From positions 1-64,000 of the forward strand of contig NZ_QVLT01000008.1 of the NCBI RefSeq assembly GCF_003417065.2: a stretch of 64,000 nucleotides of DNA. The letters run 5' to 3'. Position numbers and translations under genes: made by a program. This document shows, in pieces, positions 41,315 to 50,276 of the stretch (position 1 is the stretch's first letter; every line of letters begins with the position of its first letter). A model generated the notes under the pieces. The model was not told the origin of the DNA, searched no databases, and saw only the letters and a program-made list of their open reading frames with translations. Source of the stretch: Hymenobacter lapidiphilus (GTDB lineage Bacteria; Bacteroidota; Bacteroidia; Cytophagales; Hymenobacteraceae).

Positions 41315-41374
41315 GTGCCCGCTTAAACGCTGGCCGCGTATTTTCACGCTTCGCCATTTTCTTCTCTTTACGCT

Positions 41375-41806
41375 ATGCAAGTCCGCTGCATTACCACCGA
41401 AGCCGACCTGGAAGTGGCTCTGGCTATCCGCCGCACCGTGTTTGTGCTGGGCCAGAACGTGCCCGCCGACCTCGAAAACGACGCCCACGACCGCACCGAC
41501 GCCACCCACTACCTCGCCCTGACCGCTGCCGGCCAGCCCTGCGGCACCGCCCGCTGGCGGCCTACTGCGCAGGGTGTAAAGCTGGAGCGCTTTGCCGTGC
41601 TGGCCGAGTACCGCAACCAGGAGGCCGGCGCGGCCCTGCTCGCCGCCGTGCTCCACGACGTGCAAGCTGCCCATCCCGGCGCCCTGGTATATCTGCACGC
41701 CCAACTGCCTGCCGTGCGTTTCTACGAGCGCCACGGCTTCGTTAAAGCGGGGGAGAAGTTCGTGGAGGCCGATATCGAGCATTACAAGATGAGTTGGCAG
41801 GGCTAA
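41375..41806 (+). CDS. GNAT family N-acetyltransferase
   Basis: 143 aa. MQVRCITTEADLEVALAIRR and TVFVLGQNVPADLENDAHDR form the N-terminal strand and helix of ElaA/YjcF-like GNATs. The acetyl-CoA loop is VLAEYRNQEAGAALLAAVLH, where Arg/Gln-x-x-Gly-x-Ala is present as RNQEAGAA. YLHAQLPAVRFYERHGFVKA is motif B. The acceptor is unknown. Confidence 0.88.
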   Translation: MQVRCITTEADLEVALAIRRTVFVLGQNVPADLENDAHDRTDATHYLALTAAGQPCGTARWRPTAQGVKLERFAVLAEYRNQEAGAALLAAVLHDVQAAHPGALVYLHAQLPAVRFYERHGFVKAGEKFVEADIEHYKMSWQG

Positions 41807-41895
41807 CGAAACAATATGTTGCCAATGCTTGCAGTCTGCTATATTTTATTCACCTTGATTACCAGATAGCTACAGCTTAATCCCCGCGCCCCGGT

Positions 41896-44133
41896 ATGCA
41901 AGTCAAATGGGCCCCGAATGCCTTCGTGCGCCTTGTGCTGCCGCTGATGGCCGGCATCCTGACGTATTTGTATTATGGCGCGGCGCTGCCCAGCGTATGG
42001 CCGCTGCTACTGGGGCTGGGGGCGCTGTTTGGCGGCGTGCAATGGTGGGCGGCGCGGCGGCCCGGGCCCGGCCCGACCGACGCGGCGGGGCTGCTGGCAG
42101 TAGTGGTGCTGTACGTGGCCGGCCTCACGCTCACGCAGCAGGCCACCGAAAGCCGGGAGAGCAACCACCTGTACCGTTTTGGCGGCGAAGTTGAATTTTA
42201 CCGGGCCGTGGTGGACGACTACACCGTGCGCCGGCCCGCCACCTACGCCACTACCGTGCGGGTGTCGGCGGTGCGGGTGGCGGGGCAGTGGCGGCCGGCG
42301 GTGGGCGGTATCCGCGTTTCCGTGCCGCGCACCGATTCGCTGCCCGCCCCGCAGTACGGCGACCTGTGGCTGGTACGCGGCGCGCCGGCCCCGAGCAAGG
42401 CCCCGCTCAACCCCGGCGAGTTCGACTACCGCCGTTACCTGCAGTATCACCAGGTTTACCACCAGCAGTTCATCCATCCCGACCAATACCAGCGCATTGG
42501 AATAGCTCCGCCGAGTTTGCTGCGGGCCGTGGCCATGCGGGCAGCGCGGGTGGTGGAGGGCGTTTTCAAGCAGTACGTGCATGCCAAGCGCGAATACGCG
42601 CTGGCTTCGGCGCTGGTGCTGGGCCTTAAAGACGACGTGGACCAGCAGACCAAAGAGGCCTACGCCAACACCGGCACCACCCACATTATGGCTGTGTCGG
42701 GCCTGCAGGTGGGGCTGCTGTTTGGGGCCGTGAGCTGGCTTCTAGGGCTGCTGCCGGGGCGCCGCGGGCCGTTGATGCGGCTGGCCACTGCCCTGGCCGG
42801 ACTAGGCGTTATCTGGAGCTACGCCTTCCTGACGGGCCTGTCGGCCTCGGTGCTGCGGGCTACCGTTATGTTCTCGTTTCTGCTAGTGGCCCGCGCGTTT
42901 GGCCGGCAGACCTCGATGTACAACCTGCTGGCCGTGGCCGCCTTTTTCCTGCTCTGCTACGACCCGTATCTGCTCTGCGACGTGGGCTTTCAACTCTCGT
43001 TTCTGGCCGTGCTCAGCATTGTGTACCTGCAGCCGCGCATTGCTGCTTGGCTGCACCCGAGGGCCTATTTCCTGGCCCGGCAGCGGCCCTGGCAACCGCC
43101 GGCGGTGCAGCGGCTCTGGAAATGGACGGGGGTGGGGCTCGACTGGGTGTGGAAGGCTACGGCGCTGTCGTTGGCAGCCCAGGTGGCCACGTTTCCGCTG
43201 GGCCTGTTCTACTTCCACCAGTTCCCGCTCAGCTTCCTGCTTTCCAATCTCGTAGCCGTGCCCATTTCCAGCCTGGCCGTGTACGTGGGGTTGGTCCTGC
43301 TGGTCCTTAAAGGTGTTGGCTGGCTGCTGGGGCTGGTTTCGGCCACCGCCGCGCATGGCTTCGACTACCTTATCAAGGGCCTGGCGTGGGTGTTTGAAAA
43401 CATGATCTGGCTCTTCAACGAGTATATTTTCCTTATTGGCCGCTCATTGCCCGGGGCGCTGGTATCGGGCATTCACATCACGGCCCCGCAGGCCTGGCTG
43501 GTGTTTGGGGTGATTCTGGCCCTGCTGGCCTTCTTGGCCCTTAAACGGCTGCAATGGCTGGCGCTGGCCTGCACGTTTATGGGTGTGTTTGCCGGCAGCC
43601 GGGTGTGGGCTGCCCGCCAAATGGCCCCCGATGAGCAGCTCGTGGTCTACAGTATTCCGCGCCGCTCGGTGGTGGGCTTCTGGCAGGGGGCGGCCGCCGA
43701 CATCGTACCCCTCGACTCGCTGCCGCTCACCGAAACCGAGCGTACCTACCGCATTGTGCCGGGCAGTATCCGCCGCAACGCCCGGCGCGTCAGCTACTGG
43801 CCCGGCTGGCGGGGCGGCCCGGTGCCGGCGCTGGTAGCCGAGCCGGGCCTGGTGCTGGCCGGCTGGCGGGGCCGGCAGCTGGCTTTCATCAGCGGGCGGC
43901 TTAGCGGCAGCACCCGGCCGCTGCCGGGGCTGGCGGTCGTGGTGCTGCGCCGCAATGCCCGCGTGCGGCCCGCTGAGGTAGCCGCGTTGTTCGGAACGGC
44001 TCCGCGAATCGTTTTCGACTCAAGCTGCAAAAGCTGGTACGTGGCCCGCCAAGATTCGCTGTTTCAGGCCGCCGGGTTCCGTACCCACGATGTAACGCTG
44101 GCGGGGGCTTTCGTGGTGGGTAGCCAGCCGTAG
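41896..44133 (+). CDS. comEC: ComEC/Rec2 family DNA-uptake channel protein
   Basis: 745-aa polytopic protein. The N-terminus has three hydrophobic stretches with a DUF4131 OB-like domain between them (about residues 80-190). The Competence domain begins HIMAVSGLQVGLLFGAVSWL and runs with about eight helices to residue 560. The C-terminal soluble part (from PDEQLVVYSIPRRSVVGFWQ) is short and has no HxHxDH metallo-beta-lactamase motif. ComEC forms the inner-membrane pore that passes single-stranded DNA during transformation. Its presence gives a route for ssDNA to enter, of note beside an ssDNA-type cassette system 8 kb upstream. Confidence 0.9.
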   Translation: MQVKWAPNAFVRLVLPLMAGILTYLYYGAALPSVWPLLLGLGALFGGVQWWAARRPGPGPTDAAGLLAVVVLYVAGLTLTQQATESRESNHLYRFGGEVEFYRAVVDDYTVRRPATYATTVRVSAVRVAGQWRPAVGGIRVSVPRTDSLPAPQYGDLWLVRGAPAPSKAPLNPGEFDYRRYLQYHQVYHQQFIHPDQYQRIGIAPPSLLRAVAMRAARVVEGVFKQYVHAKREYALASALVLGLKDDVDQQTKEAYANTGTTHIMAVSGLQVGLLFGAVSWLLGLLPGRRGPLMRLATALAGLGVIWSYAFLTGLSASVLRATVMFSFLLVARAFGRQTSMYNLLAVAAFFLLCYDPYLLCDVGFQLSFLAVLSIVYLQPRIAAWLHPRAYFLARQRPWQPPAVQRLWKWTGVGLDWVWKATALSLAAQVATFPLGLFYFHQFPLSFLLSNLVAVPISSLAVYVGLVLLVLKGVGWLLGLVSATAAHGFDYLIKGLAWVFENMIWLFNEYIFLIGRSLPGALVSGIHITAPQAWLVFGVILALLAFLALKRLQWLALACTFMGVFAGSRVWAARQMAPDEQLVVYSIPRRSVVGFWQGAAADIVPLDSLPLTETERTYRIVPGSIRRNARRVSYWPGWRGGPVPALVAEPGLVLAGWRGRQLAFISGRLSGSTRPLPGLAVVVLRRNARVRPAEVAALFGTAPRIVFDSSCKSWYVARQDSLFQAAGFRTHDVTLAGAFVVGSQP

Positions 44134-44306
44134 GAGTACAAAAAACCAGCGGCAAGTAGCCGGAATCCGGGTGCAGCCCGTATTATAATAGCATCAATTT
44201 TGCTAGGTTTGGATTTTCGACCTCCTTCTGGCTCAGCCCGGCCCCTTGCTGCGTGCATCCACCGGCCTTTTTGCTGACCCCCATCCTTGCCCCACCCACC
44301 CCGATT

Positions 44307-45119
44307 ATGGAAGACATGCCCACTCAGCAACTGGAAGAACTGCGCTATATCCGCTACGACATCCAGGAATCTATTGGCTATATTACACTCAACCGCCCCG
44401 ACAAGCGCAATGCGCTCAACGCCAACGTGGTTACTGAGCTGAAGCAGGCATTTGCCTACGCCGAAGAAGATACTGCCTGCAAGGTGATTGTGCTGCGGGC
44501 CGAAGGCGACGTATTCTGCGCCGGGGCCGATTTGGGCTACATTCAGGAGCTGCAGAGCTTTGGCTACAACGAGAACCTGGCCGACTCGACCCACCTCATG
44601 CAGCTGTTCCATCAGATTTACACGCTCAATAAGGTGGTAATCGGGCAGGTGCATGGCCACGCGCTGGCCGGCGGCTGCGGGCTGGCTACCATCTGCGACT
44701 TTGCCTTCACCGTGCCGGAAGCTAAATTTGGTTACACCGAGGTGAAAATTGGTTTTCTGCCGGCCATTGTCAGTATTTTCCTACTGCGCAAAATCGGTGA
44801 AACCCGCACCAAGCAGCTGCTGCTCACCGGCGACGTAATTCCGGCCGATAAGGCCCTGGAATATGGGCTGGTGAACTTTGTAGTGCCCCGCGCCGAACTG
44901 GCCGACAACGTATACCGCTTTGCCCGCCGCCTTTGCGTCGAAAATTCGGCCCAGAGCATGGAAAGCACCAAGGAAATGATGGCCCGCCTGCCCGAAATGC
45001 CGCTTGAAGACAGCCTGCGCTACGCCGCCCGCATGAACGCCGACGCCCGCAGCTCCGACGACTGCCGCCGCGGCATTGCTGCCTTCCTCAACAAGGAAAA
45101 ACTGACCTGGGATAATTAG
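44307..45119 (+). CDS. Enoyl-CoA hydratase/isomerase family protein
   Basis: 270-aa crotonase-fold enzyme. IGYITLNRPDKRNALNANVV is the signature start, VFCAGADLGYIQEL the first oxyanion-hole loop and HGHALAGGCGLATICDFAFT the second, with PEAKFGYTEVKIGFLPAIVS holding the active-site region. The equivalents of catalytic Glu in hydratases are not both evident (TEVKIGFLPA has Glu at the first position), so it may be a hydratase or an isomerase-like member. The ATG at 44307 is used; an ATG 9 nt later is possible. A terminator follows. Confidence 0.88.
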   Translation: MEDMPTQQLEELRYIRYDIQESIGYITLNRPDKRNALNANVVTELKQAFAYAEEDTACKVIVLRAEGDVFCAGADLGYIQELQSFGYNENLADSTHLMQLFHQIYTLNKVVIGQVHGHALAGGCGLATICDFAFTVPEAKFGYTEVKIGFLPAIVSIFLLRKIGETRTKQLLLTGDVIPADKALEYGLVNFVVPRAELADNVYRFARRLCVENSAQSMESTKEMMARLPEMPLEDSLRYAARMNADARSSDDCRRGIAAFLNKEKLTWDN

Positions 45120-45142
45120 GGAGTGTGGTGATACTAAAGGAG

Positions 45143-45184
45143 TCCGTTCTGCTGAGCGTAGTCGAAGCAGAACGGATTTTTTTA
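45143..45184 (+). terminator. Terminator whose loop contains a family B repeat half
   Basis: TCCGTTCTGCT (45143-45153) pairs with AGCAGAACGGA (45166-45176), followed by T8. The stretch GCTGAGCGTAGTCGAAGCA is the family B arm with two changes, so the terminator appears built from that repeat. Confidence 0.85.
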
Positions 45185-45238
45185 TTGCCACTACATCACC
45201 TGCTAAACCTTCTCGCTTTTTCGCTGGTTAGGGCTACT

Positions 45239-45736
45239 ATGACAACGCTGGGTGCCGTGGCCGTTACGACGGCTACTTTTTTGGGAATGGAGTTCGTAGC
45301 CTGGTTCATGCACCGCTTTGTGCTGCATGGGCCGCTGTGGTTTCTGCACCGTTCGCACCATGTGCGCCATCCGCACCACTTCGAACGGAACGACTTCTTC
45401 TTCCTGTTTTACGGCTCGCTTTCGATGCTGCTCATTATGTTTGGCTCCGAAGCACACGATTTTCGGTTCTGGATGGGCGTGGGTATTGCCAGCTACGGCA
45501 CGCTATATTTTTTCGTGCACGATGTGCTGATTCATGGCCGCCTGCGCTTTTGGCGTAAGTCGCGCAACACGTATCTGCGGGCCCTAAACATGGCCCACAA
45601 GATGCACCATAAAACCACTGGCCGCAACGGCAGCGAAGAGTTCGGCCTGCTATGGGTGTCGCCCAAGTATTTCCAGCTGGCGCTGCGCCGTCCTGCGCCC
45701 ACCCGTGTGCTGAAATCAGCCAAGTCGGCCGACTGA
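45239..45736 (+). CDS. crtZ: Beta-carotene 3-hydroxylase
   Basis: 165-aa membrane di-iron hydroxylase of the fatty-acid-hydroxylase superfamily. The histidine clusters are present: FMHRFVLHGPLWFLHRSHH, RHPHHFERND, FFVHDVLIHGR and MAHKMHHKTTGRNGSEEFG. It adds 3-hydroxyl groups to the beta rings of carotenes, giving zeaxanthin, and with CrtW (53.1 kb) astaxanthin-type xanthophylls. The ATG at 45239 is chosen; the frame upstream runs through the terminator of the previous gene. The last codons form half of a 20-nt perfect hairpin. Confidence 0.9.
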   Translation: MTTLGAVAVTTATFLGMEFVAWFMHRFVLHGPLWFLHRSHHVRHPHHFERNDFFFLFYGSLSMLLIMFGSEAHDFRFWMGVGIASYGTLYFFVHDVLIHGRLRFWRKSRNTYLRALNMAHKMHHKTTGRNGSEEFGLLWVSPKYFQLALRRPAPTRVLKSAKSAD

Positions 45737-45769
45737 AGATTTGCAGCCAGCCGACTTGGCTGATTTCAG
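45710..45769 (+). terminator. Hairpin overlapping the crtZ stop codon
   Basis: Perfect 20-nt arms CTGAAATCAGCCAAGTCGGC (45710-45729) and its complement (45750-45769). The left arm codes the last residues of CrtZ. Probably a 3' end or stability element for crtZ mRNA; the run after it is weak in T. Confidence 0.75.
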
Positions 45770-45864
45770 TAAAGGTTTGAAAGCGTGTTTCGGATCTTTA
45801 ATAGACCATCTTTCTCTCGAATAAAAGCTAATAGCCAGCCGCTAACAGCTATCAGCTTAAAAAA

Positions 45865-46761
45865 ATGGGTTACTTCTCCATTTCCGATTTAGAGCAGCTT
45901 TCGGGCGTCAAGGCACACACGATTCGGGTGTGGGAGCAGCGCTATGGCATTCTGACCCCCGCGCGTACCGCCACCAACATCCGTACTTATTGCGAAGACG
46001 ACTTGCGCCGGCTGCTGAACGTGGCCACGCTCTGCGACCGGGGCTACCGTATTTCCAAGGTAGCCAGCCTAAGCGAGGCAGATCTTTCGACAGCTGTGCT
46101 GGCCGGTAACGACGCGGCTCATAACTACTGCCAGCGCGTAAACGGGCTGCTGGCCGCCATGCTGGCCATGGATGAGTGCCAGCTGGTCCACTTGCTCGAT
46201 CAGGCCATTCAGCAATTAGGACTCGAAGAAGCCATTCTGCGGGTTGCTTACCCGTTTCTGCAGCGCATCGGTATTATGTGGCAGGCCGGAACCGTGAATC
46301 CGGCTCAGGAGCATTTGATAACCAATTTGTTACGACAGAAAATGTTGGCTGGCACCGACGCCCTGCCGCCGGTGTCACCGGCTTCGGCCCGGCGCTGGGT
46401 GCTGTTTCTGCCCGAGCGCGAGATGCACGAGTTGGCGCTGTTGTTTATGAACTACGTGCTGCGGGCTCGCCGCCACCATGTACTGTACTTGGGCCAGAAC
46501 CTGCCCGCTACCGAGCTGAAAGCCGTGTGTGCCAGCTACCAGCCCCACGCCGTGCTGACGGTAATGACCGCCGTACCCGAGCGTGATGAGGTGGGGCACT
46601 TCGTGCAGCAACTGCGCACCTATTGCCCCGGTACCGAGCTTTACCTCTATGGCCCGCTGGCCCAGCTGGATTTTCCGCTGCCGCCTGAAACCACCCGCCT
46701 GAGCCTGATTACCGACTTTATAGCCTTGGTGGAAGCTGGTGTAGAGTCGGCTGAGGCGTAG
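45865..46761 (+). CDS. MerR-type regulator with CarH/LitR-like cobalamin-binding region
   Basis: 298 aa. MGYFSISDLEQLSGVKAHTI and RVWEQRYGILTPARTATNIR form the MerR winged helix. The middle four-helix part has W139-x9-E149-H150 (WQAGTVNPAQEH), the motif that shields adenosylcobalamin in CarH. The Rossmann-like C-terminal domain has E186-M-H188-E-L (CarH: E-x-H-x-x-G); His188 would be the cobalt ligand, but the Gly is Ala here. CarH/LitR proteins repress carotenoid genes in the dark and release DNA when light breaks the Co-C bond. Its place between crtZ and an ECF sigma factor plus crtIB strongly suggests this role. Confidence 0.9.
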   Translation: MGYFSISDLEQLSGVKAHTIRVWEQRYGILTPARTATNIRTYCEDDLRRLLNVATLCDRGYRISKVASLSEADLSTAVLAGNDAAHNYCQRVNGLLAAMLAMDECQLVHLLDQAIQQLGLEEAILRVAYPFLQRIGIMWQAGTVNPAQEHLITNLLRQKMLAGTDALPPVSPASARRWVLFLPEREMHELALLFMNYVLRARRHHVLYLGQNLPATELKAVCASYQPHAVLTVMTAVPERDEVGHFVQQLRTYCPGTELYLYGPLAQLDFPLPPETTRLSLITDFIALVEAGVESAEA

Positions 46762-46983
46762 CGCCGCAAACCGATGTGGTGGCCCCGCCGTACCTGTTTT
46801 GAGGGAGGAGACCGGTAGCGAACGGCCGGATAAATACATGCCGATCCCGACCGAAAGCAGGGGCTGGAACCCGAACTGGTATTTTATGACGGCAAAACTG
46901 GCCCTGGCGGCATCCGAAGCCCGATACTGATTGGTTGTGCGAAATAAATTGACCGGTTCGCGTACTTTTTGGTGGTGCGTGCG

Positions 46984-46991
46984 TATATTTG
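46984..46991 (+). promoter_or_regulatory. -7 promoter element (TATATTTG) of the ECF sigma gene
   Basis: TATATTTG matches the TAnnTTTG consensus 32 nt before the sigma-factor ATG. The preceding 220 nt after the merR gene show no gene and are a likely operator region. Confidence 0.55.
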
Positions 46992-47022
46992 TTTAACATT
47001 TGGCCACCAAAAGCTAAACAGC

Positions 47023-47538
47023 ATGACCTCTCTTGAATTCACTGACCAGGTACAGAAGATTTCTTATTCGCTGAAGCCGGTGGCGATGAACCTGACCCGC
47101 GACGCCGACGACGCTAAAGACCTCGTGCAGGAAACCCTGCTTAAGGCTATGCTCAACAAGGATAAGTTTAAAACGGGTACCAATTTGAAGGCGTGGTTGT
47201 ACACCATCATGCGCAACACCTTCATCAACAACTACAACAAAATAACCAAGCGCAATAGCAACATCGATAGCACAGAGTACTTTCAGTACTTTAATACCGA
47301 TGAAAACTACATTACCCACAACGGAGCCAGCTCCGATTTCGTAGTAACGGACATCAATGCGGCTATCGCCGGCCTTTCGGCCGACTACCGGACGCCGTTC
47401 ATGATGTACTACATCGGTTACAAGTATCTGGAAATTGCAGAAAAGCTGCAGATTCCGATCGGAACCGTGAAAAACCGAATCCACATCGCCCGCAAAGAGC
47501 TCAAGCAGGCGTTGAAGACATACGCCCCCGGTGTGTAG
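47023..47538 (+). CDS. ECF-type RNA polymerase sigma factor
   Basis: 171 aa. The sigma-2 region is MNLTRDADDAKDLVQETLLK and LKAWLYTIMRNTFINNYNKI. The sigma-4 region is GLSADYRTPFMMYYIGYKYL with the helix-turn-helix KLQIPIGTVKNRIHIARKEL. No anti-sigma gene is adjacent. It lies between the CarH-like regulator and crtI and may drive the carotenoid genes, in the way light-controlled sigma factors do in Myxococcus or Streptomyces; this is inference from position. Codons here are less GC-rich than neighbours (many AAC/AAT), as often seen for short regulators. The ATG at 47023 suits the sigma fold; the frame upstream is not conserved. Confidence 0.9.
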   Translation: MTSLEFTDQVQKISYSLKPVAMNLTRDADDAKDLVQETLLKAMLNKDKFKTGTNLKAWLYTIMRNTFINNYNKITKRNSNIDSTEYFQYFNTDENYITHNGASSDFVVTDINAAIAGLSADYRTPFMMYYIGYKYLEIAEKLQIPIGTVKNRIHIARKELKQALKTYAPGV

Positions 47539-47718
47539 GGAATAGGGAGAGAGTACAGACCCGCCCCGGGCGTATCACGGGCCGCGGACTACGCAACCAG
47601 CTTTGGCCAGCGTAGTTTGCGGCTCGTTGTCTTTTCCGGAAACCAAACTTCCGGGCCGCCTGGCGGTATCTTAGCGTAGTCAGGCTGGCGAAACCAGCAA
47701 AATCCCATATTTGCGTCT

Positions 47719-49200
47719 GTGAGCAAACACATCATAGTTATCGGGGCCGGCTTTGCGGGCCTGTCGGCGGCTACCTCTCTGGCCCAGCAGGGCTGCCGCG
47801 TTACGTTGCTGGAGAAAAACGAGGGCCCTGGTGGCCGGGCGCGCCAATTTCAGGCCGAAGGGTTCACCTTTGATATGGGCCCGAGCTGGTACTGGATGCC
47901 CGATATTTTCGAGCAGTACTTCGCTAAGTTCGGCCGCAAGGTGAGCGACTACTACGATTTGGTGCGACTCGATCCTTCGTACCAGGTGATATTCAAGGGC
48001 CCCGAGGCGGTAGATATTCCGGCAGCCATGGGCGAACTGCGGGCGCTGTTCGAGCGGTTTGAGCCCGGTAGCGGTGCTCGTCTCGACGAGTTTCTGCGCC
48101 AGGCCGCTTACAAGTACAAGGTAGGTATTGGCAAGTTTGTGCATATGCCCGGCCGCTCGCTGCTGGAGTTTGCCGACCCGCGCCTACTGGTGGATGCCGT
48201 GCGCCTGGATCTGCTCCAGAGCATGCACAAGCACGTGCGCAAGTTCTTCAAGGACCCGCGCCTGCTGGAGCTGGTCGAATTCCCGATTCTGTTTCTGGGC
48301 GCCACTTCCGAAAACACGCCGGCCCTGTACTCGCTTATGAACTACGCCGACCTGGCGTTGGGCACCTGGTACCCTATGGGCGGCATGCACAAAATTGTGG
48401 AGGGCATGGTGGCTCTGGCCCGCGAGCAGGGCGTGAAAATCGAGTACAACGCGCCCGTAGAGCAGATTGTGGTGGAAAACGGCCGCACCACTGGCGTGCA
48501 GACTGCCACTGGTTTCCGGCCCGCCGACGCCGTGGTGGCCGGCGCCGACTACCACCACGCCGAGCAACACCTGCTGGCCCCCGAGTGGCGCACCTACTCG
48601 GAGGAGTATTGGGATAAGCGCACAATGGCGCCTTCGTCGTTGCTGTTTTATGTGGGCGTGAACAAGCGCCTGCCCAACCTGCGCCACCACAACCTGTTTT
48701 TCGATGAGGACTTCGGCCTGCACGCCGAGGAAATCTATGAGAACCCGAAATGGCCCACCCGCCCGCTGTTCTACGTGTCGGCCCCTTCGCAAACCGACCC
48801 CTCGGTGGCCCCCGAAGGCAGCGAGAACATTTTCCTGCTGGTTCCGGTGGCTCCCAACCTGCCCGACCCCGAGGCCACGCGCGAGCACTACTACAACTTT
48901 ATTATGGAGCGGCTGGAGCGGCACTGCGGCACCAGCATCCGCGATGCGGTGGTGTACAAGCGCAGCTACGCCCACCAGGATTTCATCGACGACTACCACA
49001 GCTACAAGGGCAACGCCTACGGGCTGGCTAACACCCTGCGCCAGACGGCTATCCTCAAGCCCGGCCTTAAAAGTAAGAAAGTCAGCAACCTCTACTTCAC
49101 CGGCCAACTCACCGTGCCCGGCCCCGGCGTGCCCCCCTCGCTCATCTCGGGCCAGGTAGTGGCAGGGGAGGTGATTAAGGAATTAGGAGTTAAGAATTAG
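47719..49200 (+). CDS. crtI: Phytoene desaturase
   Basis: 493-aa FAD-dependent CrtI-type desaturase. HIIVIGAGFAGLSAATSLAQ and LLEKNEGPGGRARQFQAEGF make up the N-terminal dinucleotide fold, FTFDMGPSWYWMPDIFEQYF the substrate-side motif, and the C-terminal YFTGQLTVPGPGVPPSLISG the bacterial CrtI signature. It turns phytoene into lycopene in several desaturation steps at the membrane. GTG start at 47719, with a near -7 element CATATTTG only 6 nt ahead, so the message may be nearly leaderless. crtB follows after 117 AT-rich nt. Confidence 0.95.
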   Translation: MSKHIIVIGAGFAGLSAATSLAQQGCRVTLLEKNEGPGGRARQFQAEGFTFDMGPSWYWMPDIFEQYFAKFGRKVSDYYDLVRLDPSYQVIFKGPEAVDIPAAMGELRALFERFEPGSGARLDEFLRQAAYKYKVGIGKFVHMPGRSLLEFADPRLLVDAVRLDLLQSMHKHVRKFFKDPRLLELVEFPILFLGATSENTPALYSLMNYADLALGTWYPMGGMHKIVEGMVALAREQGVKIEYNAPVEQIVVENGRTTGVQTATGFRPADAVVAGADYHHAEQHLLAPEWRTYSEEYWDKRTMAPSSLLFYVGVNKRLPNLRHHNLFFDEDFGLHAEEIYENPKWPTRPLFYVSAPSQTDPSVAPEGSENIFLLVPVAPNLPDPEATREHYYNFIMERLERHCGTSIRDAVVYKRSYAHQDFIDDYHSYKGNAYGLANTLRQTAILKPGLKSKKVSNLYFTGQLTVPGPGVPPSLISGQVVAGEVIKELGVKN

Positions 49201-49317
49201 CTGTTTTAAAAGCCTGCCAGAAAATCTGAAGTACGGATTGAGGATGCTGAATGAGTCGTTTTGCTAATCGAGCGACATTCAAAATTCGAAATTCAAAACG
49301 CATAATTCAAAAAGCAT

Positions 49318-50160
49318 TTGGACCACGTTGCCCTTTTCACTGAAACCAGCCGGGCGTGCAGCAAGCTGATTACCCAGCGCTACAGCACGTCTTTCACGCT
49401 TGGTATCCGCACGCTCGACCAGCGGTTTCACCTGCCGGTGTACTCGGTGTATGGCTTCGTGCGGTGGGCCGACGAAATCGTGGATACTTTCCACGAGCAC
49501 GATAAGGCCGCGCTGTTTGCCGACTTCGAGCGCCAGACCTACGAGGCCCTGGATAAACGGATCAGCTTGAACCCGGTGTTGCACGCTTTCCAGGATGTGG
49601 TACACCAGTACGGTATCGACCGGGAGTTTATCGCGGCCTTCCTCTATAGCATGGAGATGGACCTCGACGACCGGAGCTACGACCAGTCGCTGTACAGCAA
49701 GTACATCTACGGCTCGGCCGAGGTGGTGGGGCTTATGTGCCTGCGCATCTTCTGCGAAGGCAACCAGGCAGAGTTCGAGCGGCTGCGCGAGCCGGCCCGG
49801 CGGCTGGGCTCGGCCTTCCAGAAAATCAACTTCCTGCGCGATATCCGCTCCGACTACGAAGAGCGGGGCCGGGTATATTTTCCGGGGGTGCAGTATGAAC
49901 GGTTTACCGATGCGGTAAAGCGCGACATTGAGGACGACATCCGGGCCGATTTTAAGGCCGGTTACGCGGGCATTGTGCAGTTGCCACGGGCGGCCCGGCT
50001 GGGCGTTTACCTGGCGTATGTATACTACCTGAAGCTGTTCCAGAAGATACGGCAGCTGCCGGCGGCCTACATTCAGCAGCAGCGGGTGCGGGTGCCTACC
50101 AACACCAAGCTGCTGCTGCTTATGGGCTCGTGGCTACGTTACCGGATGGCTAAAATATAG
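49318..50160 (+). CDS. crtB: Phytoene synthase
   Basis: 280-aa trans-isoprenyl diphosphate synthase (squalene/phytoene) enzyme. VYGFVRWADEIVDTFHEHDK gives the first DxxxD motif, YIYGSAEVVGLMCLRIF the signature region and QKINFLRDIRSDYEERGRVY the second Asp motif. It joins two geranylgeranyl diphosphates head to head to make phytoene. The start is TTG at 49318 (MDHVALFTETSRACSKLITQ), with the usual N-terminal region. It follows crtI and is probably in the same operon. Confidence 0.94.
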   Translation: MDHVALFTETSRACSKLITQRYSTSFTLGIRTLDQRFHLPVYSVYGFVRWADEIVDTFHEHDKAALFADFERQTYEALDKRISLNPVLHAFQDVVHQYGIDREFIAAFLYSMEMDLDDRSYDQSLYSKYIYGSAEVVGLMCLRIFCEGNQAEFERLREPARRLGSAFQKINFLRDIRSDYEERGRVYFPGVQYERFTDAVKRDIEDDIRADFKAGYAGIVQLPRAARLGVYLAYVYYLKLFQKIRQLPAAYIQQQRVRVPTNTKLLLLMGSWLRYRMAKI

Positions 50161-50276
50161 GCCTGCGGATGCCGAATTGCGCTGAATTTCGCTATTTGGC
50201 GTCATAATTGAAGCAAGGCGGCCGCTGTAGCGGCAAACCTAACCGCTATGTCCGCCGCCGTTTCCTGTCCTCTGCC

